NCBI RefSeq assembly: GCF_030056655.1
Contig: NZ_JASHIE010000008.1
Location: forward strand, 262,788 to 326,787
DNA: 64,000 nt
DNA from: Flectobacillus rivi
GTDB lineage: Bacteria > Bacteroidota > Bacteroidia > Cytophagales > Spirosomataceae
Direction: 5' to 3'
The notes under the pieces are model-generated. The model saw nothing but the letters and a program-made list of their open reading frames with translations, was not told the origin of the DNA and did not search any database. Shown in pieces: positions 19,580 through 27,593 of the stretch (its first letter is position 1; every line of letters starts with the position of its first letter). A program made the translations under genes and the position numbers.

Positions 19580-20373
19580 GATAAAATTTCTTTAAGCTGT
19601 CGTATTTCCTTTGCGGATACTATCCAATTGACCTGAATAACGGTCTGTAAATTTCTCTTAGGAAATAATTTTTCATATGGATTATTGATTACAGTAATAA
19701 CCGGATCTTTAACAATATTATTAACAAGAACTAGATAATAATCTGCTTTCATTACACCCGCTGTTTCCCATTCTTTTCCAGTAATTAATACTCCTCCGTC
19801 ATCTTCTGAGAAGCCTTTAACTTCTACGGCATATATTTGTTTATCAGAAACTACTACCTGAAAATCATATCCACAACCATAGTCCCTCATATCCACAAAA
19901 TTTTTCCCCTGAGGAATTTCTTCCTGACCAGATTTGAACCATTCTATAAAGATTTCTTCAGCCTTTCTTCCTGTAACATTCCGTGGAACATATATCCTCT
20001 TTTGTTTCTTCTTTTTTTCTTCTGGTACGACAGATACAAGTTGTTCTAAATCCTCCACTACATTGTTTTTACCTAATATATCCTGCACAATACCTCTTAA
20101 GGATGATTCATCTAAATCTCCAATTGCTTCTAATACTTTTATACGACTAATACTTAAGCCTCTTTGATACCAACCAGCTCTATGACCAAACAAAGGGTCG
20201 AACTCATCACGCCAATTTTGGATAGTTGATGGCTTAACATTCAAGATACCCCCAATAGCTTTATGAGTTTCTGTTTGGTTCTTAAAACCAAGATTTAAAT
20301 ATGCTTCCTTATTAAATTTAGCTAAGTAGAAGGCAATATATAATCCAAGAATGTTGTTATTATTCATTTTCAT
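19576..20373 (-). CDS. HTH plus DUF3883 (PD-(D/E)XK-like) nuclease candidate
   Basis: A 265-residue protein with two parts. The N-terminus (about 30-75) contains a helix-turn-helix-like segment, VKPSTIQNWRDEFDP, followed by GHRAGWYQRG, a combination I associate with DNA-binding heads of restriction enzymes. Residues 135-255 form a DUF3883 domain with the nuclease-like set Glu140, Asp170 (GCGYDFQV) and EVK (184-186). A charged Lys/Glu linker joins them. It lies between the methyltransferase (14-nt overlap) and the GHKL ATPase (ATGA overlap). ATG at 20373 is used; ATG at 20367 and TTG at 20376 are alternatives. It is the best candidate for the cleaving subunit of the system, by motif only. Confidence 0.8.
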   Translation of the reverse strand: MKMNNNNILGLYIAFYLAKFNKEAYLNLGFKNQTETHKAIGGILNVKPSTIQNWRDEFDPLFGHRAGWYQRGLSISRIKVLEAIGDLDESSLRGIVQDILGKNNVVEDLEQLVSVVPEEKKKKQKRIYVPRNVTGRKAEEIFIEWFKSGQEEIPQGKNFVDMRDYGCGYDFQVVVSDKQIYAVEVKGFSEDDGGVLITGKEWETAGVMKADYYLVLVNNIVKDPVITVINNPYEKLFPKRNLQTVIQVNWIVSAKEIRQLKEILS

Positions 20374-21988
20374 CAAGCAAGATATTTTTTACTATTTGAG
20401 CTATTTGATATGCCAAATATGGAGGAACAGCATTTCCCACTTGATGAAACTGTTGAGTCCTTCCGCCACAGAAATAGTAATTATCAGGGAAAGTCTGTAC
20501 ACGGGCTGCTTCTCTCACAGTAAAACTCCTGCTTTGTTTAGAGTCGTAATGAATGAAATAATGACCATCTTTGGAAATATGACTAGTAATTGTTGTTGCT
20601 GGAATATTAGGCAGTTGTACTCGAAATCGATCAATAAATTTTCCTGACTCAGCATTTTCATGATCTGGAAGGAACTCATTCCCAGCCTTTTTAAAATCAT
20701 CTAATTTAGGAAACTTGCCATATTTCTCCACAAAGCAGCAAGCGAAATGATATCGTTTTATATCCTCTAAAAGATGCGTTCTTGATACATGATGTATTAA
20801 ACCTCCAAGCTTTTTGTCATAATACCATTTTCTAAGTGGGTGCTCATTAGAAAGACTGTATTTTTCTGTTGATATAAACTCTCTTCCTATAGACAAAGGT
20901 CCTATATTTTCATTATTTGAACTATAACCTAAAATCGTTGTTACTTGATTGTTAAAGTTTTGAATATGAGAATACCATGTTTCATAGCTATCTTTTACTT
21001 TTTCATAAAATCTTCTTTTTTTTACCGTACCTGTTTGAGCTCCAATGGTTGAAGTGTGAGAAATAGATTTTGATATACCACTTCTAATACATGGCAAACC
21101 TCCTATAACTGATTCAAGTGACAATTCACTTTTCTTTTCTAGTGTTCCTATAGTTCCTTTTATATCTTCTCTAACTCCCAGCAAAATTACTCTATGCCTT
21201 CTTTGCGGAACACCATATTCCTCAGTACGAATCACAAAATCACTAGGTTTGAATATCGGATTTTGAAAAATATCAAATTTATTTACTTTAGTAACAAGTG
21301 AATAAATTTTATACTTTATTCGTGGTATATTTCCATCTGTAATATCTCCCTCTGAAAGAGAAGCCTCTACTGGGTTTGTTAAGTCATTTAGAATTTTAGT
21401 AAATAAGTTATCATCTGCTGTTTGAGCGGACAATAAACCTTTTACATTTTCCATTACGAATATGCTAGGCTTATGAACTGCTATAATTCTTAAATATTCC
21501 TTGTATAATCCTACTCGATTATCTTTCCTTTCGTCAAGAATCTTTTCCTTTCTTCTGGAACGACCAACTAATGAATACGCTTGACATGGTGGCCCACCAA
21601 TCAAGACCCAGTTTGAATATCCGCTAAGAACCTCTTTTATTTTGGAGTCAATCATATCATTTGAAAGCCAATTTTTATCTTCCTTATCAGGCTTTCCTAA
21701 TGTACCACACCAAGCTTCTTTATCTGCAGAAGCAGCTTCTTCAGGGTAAGTTTTATATAAATCTTCCAAAGTCATTTCTCCTCTTACGAATTTGTAATAC
21801 TCTTCCGGAACACAACCAACTCTAAAAGCTCTAAAAAAGCTTCTTAGTTTTAATGTTTGATGAGCATGAGAATCCTTTTCTATAGATAATTTAATTTTAA
21901 ATACTCTTTCTTTATTTTCATGCAGAAGTGAAGAAAAACCCTCTCCTAGCCCCCCAGGCCCTGCAAATATGTCAATTATTGGTATCAA
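20360..21988 (-). CDS. DNA (cytosine-5-)-methyltransferase, first gene of the defence operon
   Basis: A 542-residue C5 methyltransferase. Motif I DIFAGPGGLGEGF (6-18), motif IV GGPPCQ with catalytic Cys135, motif VI ENV (180-182), motif VIII QRRHRVILLG and motif X GNAVPPYLA are all present, so the enzyme should be active. It is longer than simple Dcm-type enzymes, with a large target-recognition region between motifs VIII and IX. The start must be TTG at 21988: a stop lies 9 nt upstream in frame and the first ATG would remove motif I. It opens the six-gene operon and should protect host DNA from the downstream activities. The recognition sequence cannot be read from the protein. Confidence 0.92.
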   Translation of the reverse strand: MIPIIDIFAGPGGLGEGFSSLLHENKERVFKIKLSIEKDSHAHQTLKLRSFFRAFRVGCVPEEYYKFVRGEMTLEDLYKTYPEEAASADKEAWCGTLGKPDKEDKNWLSNDMIDSKIKEVLSGYSNWVLIGGPPCQAYSLVGRSRRKEKILDERKDNRVGLYKEYLRIIAVHKPSIFVMENVKGLLSAQTADDNLFTKILNDLTNPVEASLSEGDITDGNIPRIKYKIYSLVTKVNKFDIFQNPIFKPSDFVIRTEEYGVPQRRHRVILLGVREDIKGTIGTLEKKSELSLESVIGGLPCIRSGISKSISHTSTIGAQTGTVKKRRFYEKVKDSYETWYSHIQNFNNQVTTILGYSSNNENIGPLSIGREFISTEKYSLSNEHPLRKWYYDKKLGGLIHHVSRTHLLEDIKRYHFACCFVEKYGKFPKLDDFKKAGNEFLPDHENAESGKFIDRFRVQLPNIPATTITSHISKDGHYFIHYDSKQSRSFTVREAARVQTFPDNYYFCGGRTQQFHQVGNAVPPYLAYQIAQIVKNILLDENE

Positions 21989-22172
21989 TTTTATTTATTT
22001 TTTCTAAAACGTATAATATGCAAAAAAGTAATATTTTATAATAGAATAGATAATATTATATCAGAGGTTCCGTCATTCATCAAATTTAACGTTATATACC
22101 CTTAGTATAACATTACAAAGATATTATTTAATACCTCTCTTGGTTAGTAATCTGAGTGATTGCATCTATTTT
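21989..22172 (-). promoter_or_regulatory. Probable promoter/leader region of the defence operon
   Basis: This 184-bp, very AT-rich gap is the only place for an operon promoter, since all six genes downstream are overlapping or nearly so. Two TAnnTTTG matches read on the minus strand, TAAATTTG (22081-22088) and TATCTTTG (22116-22123), but neither has a well-spaced TTTG upstream. It also contains the 3' flank of the upstream monooxygenase gene. Confidence 0.35.
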
Positions 22173-23735
22173 CTATAAAGTAACTCCCTTTACAAACCAT
22201 TTCTCGATTATCCCTTTCACTTCCTCTTCTTCAAAATCATCTTCAGTTGCCCAAGCCACTATACCATCTGGGCGAATCAATAAGGCTTTTAATCCTAAAT
22301 GCTCAGTAGCTCGTATAGAGATATAACGCAATTGATATGGATATTGAGCTCCTAGCTTTTTTAAGGAGGTATTATTTTCAAAATCCAGTAATAATCCTTT
22401 CCCCTCATGCGTCCAATCTACCAAAGTACTGCCATCTTCAAAAGCAAAATTGGGTGCGCTATAACCTGTTAAAGGGTGTGTTCCTTCCAATGGATAGTGC
22501 AAAGAAATTCCCCAGATACGCTCAGCCATATATGTCGCACCATCTTGAGTCTGTAACAAATCCTGCATAACTGTTCGTAAAGCACGAGATTGGATACTTG
22601 GTTTCATTACTTCCACTTGTGCTCTTGACCAATCTAAAACCTTCTGACCAACAGGGTATCTTTCTGTAAAATACGTATCCAATAAACCTTCTGGGGCTTT
22701 ATTTTGAATAGTTGCAGCAAGTTTCCATCCCAAATTTAAGGCATCACCTAATCCCAGATTTAACCCTTGACCTCCTAAGGGAGAATGAATATGAGCAGCA
22801 TCTCCAGCTAAAAGAAGTCGATTATTGCGATAGGTGGTTGCTTGACGAGCTCTATCAGTCCATGTTGTTGACTGATGTACTTTTGTCAAGGTAACATTTG
22901 TTGATGAAATATGACGTAAAACAGCTTGAAGGTGCTCTAAAGTAATAGAATCTCCAGATTGGTGAAAAGCTCCTTCATCAAAATCTTGTAAAATAATATA
23001 GCCAGGTTGCGACTGTAGATACATTCCATTATCAGTAATATGTCGTCCAAAACCTAGTTGATTGCCATTTTCTATATCAACAAGAGCAGTATAGCCTGTA
23101 AAGGTGGGTTCCGTTCCTTCAAACTCAAAGCCTCCTAGTTTTCTTACCATACTCCGTCCGCCATCACAACCCACCAGCCATTTCGATTCAAATACTTGAT
23201 TATCGGCATAGACCGTTACAGCATCTGAACTTTGGGAGATATGATTTACAGAAACTCCTCTTTGAATTATTATGCCCAATTCTTCAGCTCGCTGTGTAAA
23301 AATGGTTTCAAGCTCTAGCATTTCCGTCATTAAGCTAGTTTCTGTTGAGCTAGGTAAACGATATTTCCATCGTGAAGAATCAACGTCTTTTTCATAAAAA
23401 GGTAGACCCGCAAAATGTCCTACCTGACGAGGTGCATTCTGAATAGTATTTGCAGAGCGATGTGGATTCTTGATTTTTTTATGTAATTCTAATGTTGAAA
23501 ATAGTCCCCTTCTGTAAAGTAGTTCAATACTTGGAGCAGACAGTCCACGCATTCCGAAAGGGATTTTTTTCAAGGAAGAGAAAGAGGTCTCGGCTTTTTC
23601 CAAAACCAACACGGAACAATTAGCTAAAGCCAACTCACTAGCAAGGAACAATCCAACAGGTCCTGCTCCTACAATAATTACGTCGTACAGTATAGATGTC
23701 GAGTTGTTTTGCTGAATTTCAAATATTTCGTTCAT
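22173..23735 (-). CDS. FAD-dependent aromatic-type monooxygenase (PheA/TfdB family)
   Basis: A 520-residue flavoprotein hydroxylase. The N-terminal dinucleotide-binding motif GAGPVGLFLA (22-31), the second FAD motif LLAGDAAHIHSPLGGQGLN in the middle (GD motif) and the DG-type stretch GCDGGRSMVRKLGG are all visible. The C-terminal 120 residues form the thioredoxin-like tail often found in phenol-hydroxylase and polyketide or antibiotic-modifying members. It probably inserts oxygen into an aromatic substrate with NAD(P)H; the substrate is unknown, and inactivating antibiotics is one possibility. An AraC-type regulator gene lies directly upstream on the same strand (46 bp), so the pair may be one regulated unit. 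Confidence 0.85.
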   Translation of the reverse strand: MNEIFEIQQNNSTSILYDVIIVGAGPVGLFLASELALANCSVLVLEKAETSFSSLKKIPFGMRGLSAPSIELLYRRGLFSTLELHKKIKNPHRSANTIQNAPRQVGHFAGLPFYEKDVDSSRWKYRLPSSTETSLMTEMLELETIFTQRAEELGIIIQRGVSVNHISQSSDAVTVYADNQVFESKWLVGCDGGRSMVRKLGGFEFEGTEPTFTGYTALVDIENGNQLGFGRHITDNGMYLQSQPGYIILQDFDEGAFHQSGDSITLEHLQAVLRHISSTNVTLTKVHQSTTWTDRARQATTYRNNRLLLAGDAAHIHSPLGGQGLNLGLGDALNLGWKLAATIQNKAPEGLLDTYFTERYPVGQKVLDWSRAQVEVMKPSIQSRALRTVMQDLLQTQDGATYMAERIWGISLHYPLEGTHPLTGYSAPNFAFEDGSTLVDWTHEGKGLLLDFENNTSLKKLGAQYPYQLRYISIRATEHLGLKALLIRPDGIVAWATEDDFEEEEVKGIIEKWFVKGVTL

Positions 23736-23781
23736 AGTTTGATTAAATGATTGAAATACAAAATTCCTCTAAAGTATTGGC

Positions 23782-24585
23782 TTAGGATTGTACAAATGCG
23801 ACAAAATCATCACTCATTGCAAGCTTTTCTTTTTTGATATTCTTGGCAAAAGCTGAAGGCGTTGTTCCACTGTATCGCTTAAATTCTCGTATCAGATGCG
23901 CTTGGTCAGTATATCCTAAGTCATGAGCCAAACCCGCAATATTACTTTCAGGGTAAAGCCACAACTGATTTCGGACTTGCTCAAACCTCATGATACTGGT
24001 AACATCTTTTACGGTAAAGCCTGAAGAGTGTTTAAATTTTCGCTCCAAGGTACGAACGGTTGCATGAGCGGCCTCTGCAATTTGAGCTACAGGCATAATA
24101 CCTTTAGCTTTCCTCATGGCTATTCCTGCTTTATATAACATCGTATCAGGGGAAATTTGCGCATGTATCGATAAGAAATACGCTTTCAGCAATGCCATTG
24201 CATCCTCTATTTTACCTTCTTGAATACATTTTTGTAAAGGCTGTTGTAAAGTAGAAAGAGGATGCTCAAACACAACTAGTTTTGAGGCGTTAGAGTGTAA
24301 GCCCAATAAATCAAAAACAGTCCAAGGGAAACATCTAATAGCAATAACCTCAAGCCGATTTTTGGTCACATAACGAATAGGCTGATTGAGTAGCCCAACC
24401 ATAAAAGGAGACGGTAAAGGCTTAAGCTCTGCATCATATAACTCCCCAAAATAAAAGATGATTTCGGCATAACCATCTGGTAATACTTCAAAACTAGATA
24501 GCTCTAGCTCATGCTCACTACGGTTATACCAAAAACATTTGATACTATCCTGTAACTCTTCGGGAGGGAGATATTCTTGATGCAT
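23782..24585 (-). CDS. AraC-family transcriptional regulator
   Basis: A 267-residue regulator. The N-terminal part (about 1-140, with YLPPEELQDSIKCFWYN near the start) resembles the DUF6597 sensor domain found in many AraC proteins. The C-terminal two-HTH DNA-binding domain covers about 160-255, including VAQIAEAAHATVRTLERKFK and the second helix pair IAGLAHDLGYTDQAHLIREF followed by GTTPSAF. It precedes the FAD monooxygenase gene in the same direction and most likely controls it; that target is inferred from proximity. The inducer is unknown. A tRNA-Arg gene lies about 220 bp upstream. Confidence 0.88.
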   Translation of the reverse strand: MHQEYLPPEELQDSIKCFWYNRSEHELELSSFEVLPDGYAEIIFYFGELYDAELKPLPSPFMVGLLNQPIRYVTKNRLEVIAIRCFPWTVFDLLGLHSNASKLVVFEHPLSTLQQPLQKCIQEGKIEDAMALLKAYFLSIHAQISPDTMLYKAGIAMRKAKGIMPVAQIAEAAHATVRTLERKFKHSSGFTVKDVTSIMRFEQVRNQLWLYPESNIAGLAHDLGYTDQAHLIREFKRYSGTTPSAFAKNIKKEKLAMSDDFVAFVQS

Positions 24586-24801
24586 ATTACGGAAGTAGTA
24601 AGATTCGAAAATGGTAGAATATCGAAGTTCTTTTTATAACTTTACTGTGTAGAGGGGTTCTGCTCCACTACTCGGAGGCACGGGAGAGTGTCGAAAAAGC
24701 ATTCTCCTGATGTCGTTATCAGCATTAATCTTCTCAAACGTCCTCACAAAAAAACGTAACCACTCAATACTTTTCATATCAAATGATTACGTCTTTATTT
24801 G

Positions 24802-24873
24802 TAGCCCCGGCAGGAATCGAACCTGCATCTTAGGTACCGGAAACCCACATTCTATCCATTGAACTACGGAGCC
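24802..24873 (-). tRNA. tRNA-Arg (anticodon CCG)
   Basis: The 72-nt minus-strand sequence folds as a cloverleaf: acceptor GGCTCCG with CGGGGCT (two G-U pairs), D arm GTTC..GAAT, anticodon stem TGGGT/ACCTA with loop TTCCGGT, variable loop AGAT, T arm GCAGG-TTCGATT-CCTGC and discriminator A. Anticodon CCG reads the rare Arg codon CGG. CCA is not encoded. It stands alone between the AraC gene and the pseudouridine synthase gene. Confidence 0.93.
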
Positions 24874-24898
24874 TTACCAAAATTTTAGCGTCGCAAAA

Positions 24899-25618
24899 TT
24901 AAGAAAACTTCTCTAACTGTTTCACCAAAACCTCGAAATCTTTAGGGTATGGCGCTTCGACAGTGATACGTTCACCATCCATCAGATTAAAAGTCAACGA
25001 ATGTGCATGCAATGCCACACGTTTCATTAAAGGAAGTTCGTCTGTATTTTTCTTAAGGTTAAAACCTCTTTTCAAATCTGAGAGATATAGCGTGTCGCCT
25101 CCATACGTTGGATCGCTTACAATTGGAGCTTTCAAACAAGCCAAGTGAATCCTAATTTGGTGCATACGACCTGTAATAGGCATACACTCGATTAGAGTAT
25201 GCTTACGATATACTTTGATCGTATTGAAAATAGTCTCGGCTTCTTTACCTTTCTGACGGTCAATCACCACTTGTGTACCATCACGCTTCTGAGCGATTGG
25301 CAAATACACCGAAATCATATCTAAATCATGAATACCATTTGCTACTGCATGGTAGCGTTTAGCAACCTGACGATGTTCAAATTGCATTGACAAATGACGA
25401 TAAGCCGCAGGATTTTTAGCAATAGCCAAAATACCAGATGTTTCTTTATCAAGTCGGTGAGCCAGTTGTGCATCATCAGAATATTCTTTTGCTAATCGCA
25501 AAATACTCTGTGAGTTATCAGCCTGACGCTCGTCGAGAGATGAAATATAAGGTGGTTTATTTATAACTATGAAGTCGTCGTTTTCGAAAAGAATTATATC
25601 CTTGAAATTAATGCGCAT
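24899..25618 (-). CDS. RluA-family pseudouridine synthase
   Basis: A 239-residue RNA pseudouridine synthase. The catalytic HRLDKETSGIL motif (Asp near residue 72) and the RMHQIRIHLA motif near 155 define the RluA/RsuA-type fold; there is no N-terminal S4 domain. The ATG at 25618 begins the usual start; a TTG 27 nt upstream would only add hydrophobic residues unlike the family. The exact target (23S rRNA or tRNA uridines) cannot be assigned from sequence. It is a single gene whose 3' end is close to the tRNA-Arg gene. Confidence 0.9.
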   Translation of the reverse strand: MRINFKDIILFENDDFIVINKPPYISSLDERQADNSQSILRLAKEYSDDAQLAHRLDKETSGILAIAKNPAAYRHLSMQFEHRQVAKRYHAVANGIHDLDMISVYLPIAQKRDGTQVVIDRQKGKEAETIFNTIKVYRKHTLIECMPITGRMHQIRIHLACLKAPIVSDPTYGGDTLYLSDLKRGFNLKKNTDELPLMKRVALHAHSLTFNLMDGERITVEAPYPKDFEVLVKQLEKFS

Positions 25619-25762
25619 AAAAAAATAAAATATTAGTAGACTCAATATGAGCCGATAATCAAACGATTAGACAATACTGCAAAGTTCCTACTTTTTTTGC
25701 AAACTCTCGGTATGTTCCTGAAACAGTTTGTATTTTCTTTTAAAATGCTCCCTTTTAAAGCC

Positions 25763-25792
25763 AAAAAAGGTGCAAGAAACATCCTGCACCTT
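25763..25792 (-). terminator. Terminator after the PPK2 gene
   Basis: AAGGTGCAGGATGTTTCTTGCACCTTTTTT on the minus strand: a GGTGCA hairpin followed by a T-run, just downstream of the polyphosphate kinase stop. Confidence 0.75.
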
Positions 25793-25807
25793 CAGTAATA
25801 TGCTATT

Positions 25808-26701
25808 TTAATCTTCTGCTTCTTGTTTTTTGATGGTGGCTATCAAGCTTTGTAAAAACTCATGGCGCTCTGGTGAACTAGCAGGATACTCCATTTTTAG
25901 CTTGCTTAATCTTTCATGAATGACCTGCGCTACCATCAAACGCATATTCTTTTTATCATCAGCAGGAATTACATACCATGGAGACTGCTCGGTAGCGGTA
26001 TGATCGACTAGCTCTTGATAGGCCTCATGATATTCTTTCCAAAACTCTCTTTCTTTGACATCTTGCTCCTCAAACTTCCAGTTTTTATCGGGGTCTTCGA
26101 TTCGTTCGATTAAACGTTTGCTTTGTTCTCTTTTGGAAACATTCAAAAAGAATTTGACCACCTCAAAGCCATTTTGGTGCAAATGTTTTTCATAATGTTT
26201 GATTGAATCATAACGTTCCTCCCACACTTTTTCCAAGTTTTTGGTTTGCTCTTCGGGTAAACGTTGTCCTTCGAGTAAAATCGAGGGATGAACTTTTACC
26301 ACCAATACCTCTTCATAATACGAACGATTATGGATAGCCAATTGCCCTCTTTGAGGCATTTTGAGCATACTTCTCCACATAAAATCATGGTCAAGCTCTT
26401 CAGCAGAAGGGCGCTTAAAACTATGAACTACGATACCCGCAGGATTGATTCCTGAAAAGACTGCTTTGATAGTACCATCTTTTCCAGCGGCATCCAAAGC
26501 CTGAAATATAATTACCATTCCATACCTTCCATGTGCATACATACGCGATTGAAGCTTATCGATTTTCTTATGTAGTTCTGATAATTGAGCTAAATAATCA
26601 GCTTCATCAACATACAAATCTTCGATTTTGGTAGGAAGTTTTTTGATGGAAAAATTACCATTTCCATCAAAACTAAAGTCTTTCATTTCAGGCTTTGCCA
26701 T
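25808..26701 (-). CDS. PPK2-family polyphosphate:nucleotide phosphotransferase
   Basis: A 297-residue PPK2 enzyme, which moves phosphate between polyphosphate and nucleotides (AMP, ADP or GDP depending on subclass). The P-loop-like Walker A is ALDAAGKDG (69-77), the conserved GVVHSFKRPS-like stretch follows near 95, and the lid region with the RSYYEEVLV motif lies near 125. It has one PPK2 domain, so it is not the tandem form. The gene lies 8 bp downstream of an SDR gene in the same orientation and ends at a terminator. The preferred nucleotide cannot be told. Confidence 0.93.
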   Translation of the reverse strand: MAKPEMKDFSFDGNGNFSIKKLPTKIEDLYVDEADYLAQLSELHKKIDKLQSRMYAHGRYGMVIIFQALDAAGKDGTIKAVFSGINPAGIVVHSFKRPSAEELDHDFMWRSMLKMPQRGQLAIHNRSYYEEVLVVKVHPSILLEGQRLPEEQTKNLEKVWEERYDSIKHYEKHLHQNGFEVVKFFLNVSKREQSKRLIERIEDPDKNWKFEEQDVKEREFWKEYHEAYQELVDHTATEQSPWYVIPADDKKNMRLMVAQVIHERLSKLKMEYPASSPERHEFLQSLIATIKKQEAED

Positions 26702-26709
26702 AGTGTTGT

Positions 26710-27486
26710 TTATTTTTCGTAAATACCTTTTGCTACTTTTTCGGTAATTGATTTAGGAGCTAACCAAGCCATAAAAGCCCCCAACTTATTGATAAATCCT
26801 GTTACAACTTCAGTAGAACCACCAAACATAGATTTTACGGCTATCTGTGCTACTTCTGTTGGGGTCATCATTACTTTTTCAGCAGCTTTCATTGCTTTTT
26901 CTCCTACTTCTGCTCTATCGTTAAAATCTGTAGCAGTTGAACCTGGGCTAATAGCCGTTACCGATACTGAAGTACCATCCAATTCATGTTTAAGCGCTCT
27001 GGTAAAATTGAGAACAAAAACCTTTGTGGCTGCGTAAATCGCCATGTGAGGCAATGCCTGATAGGCAGTTGAACTCGCAATATTCATGATATATGACTTA
27101 GATTGACGTTTGAGCATTGGCAAAAATGTTTGGCACATTTCTGTCAAAGTCAACATATTCAAGGTCATCATATCACGATTTTTCTCAATCGAATAATGCC
27201 CTAGTGAACCAACTAACCCATATCCAGCATTATTGATTAGAATAGATACCTCATAGTTTTTGGCATTTACCCAATCATATACTTGTTGAGCCACGCCAAT
27301 TTGAGCTAAATCAATCGCTAAGTAGTCAACTTCTACTTTATAACGAGATTTTAGTTCAGAAGCCACTTTTTGAAGCAGTTCTTCAGAGCGAGCTATCAAT
27401 AAGAGGTTATATTTTCTGCTAGCAAGTTCTGCTGCAATTTCTTTTCCGATACCTTTACTGGCACCTGTAATCAATGCGTATGACAT
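26710..27486 (-). CDS. Short-chain dehydrogenase/reductase
   Basis: A 258-residue classical SDR. Cofactor motif GASKGIGKEIA (7-17), structural NNAGYG near 86 and the catalytic Ser..YAATK set (Tyr and Lys near 154-158) are present. The pattern is that of the DltE/YqjQ-like SDRs annotated only as oxidoreductases; substrate unknown. It is followed after 8 bp by the PPK2 gene and probably shares its transcript. The hydrophobic C-terminal segment is short and is not a clear membrane anchor. Confidence 0.87.
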   Translation of the reverse strand: MSYALITGASKGIGKEIAAELASRKYNLLLIARSEELLQKVASELKSRYKVEVDYLAIDLAQIGVAQQVYDWVNAKNYEVSILINNAGYGLVGSLGHYSIEKNRDMMTLNMLTLTEMCQTFLPMLKRQSKSYIMNIASSTAYQALPHMAIYAATKVFVLNFTRALKHELDGTSVSVTAISPGSTATDFNDRAEVGEKAMKAAEKVMMTPTEVAQIAVKSMFGGSTEVVTGFINKLGAFMAWLAPKSITEKVAKGIYEK

Positions 27487-27546
27487 AATTGTGTGAATAG
27501 TCGGTTGAATCTGATTTTATACAAAATGCAATCCCCCAAAATTAAC

Positions 27547-27571
27547 AAAGCCCCACCAAATGGCAGGGCTT
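27547..27571 (-). terminator. Terminator after the TPR protein gene
   Basis: AAGCCC/GGGCTT hairpin, reading AAGCCCTGCCATTTGGTGGGGCTTTG on the minus strand, about 25 bp after the TPR gene stop; the T-tract is short. Confidence 0.6.
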
Positions 27572-27593
27572 CGTTTAAATAATTTACCTAAAA

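Noticed and set aside
10720..22172. Prophage or integrated element around the defence operon
   Set aside because: No integrase, transposase, phage gene or direct repeat seen at either side.
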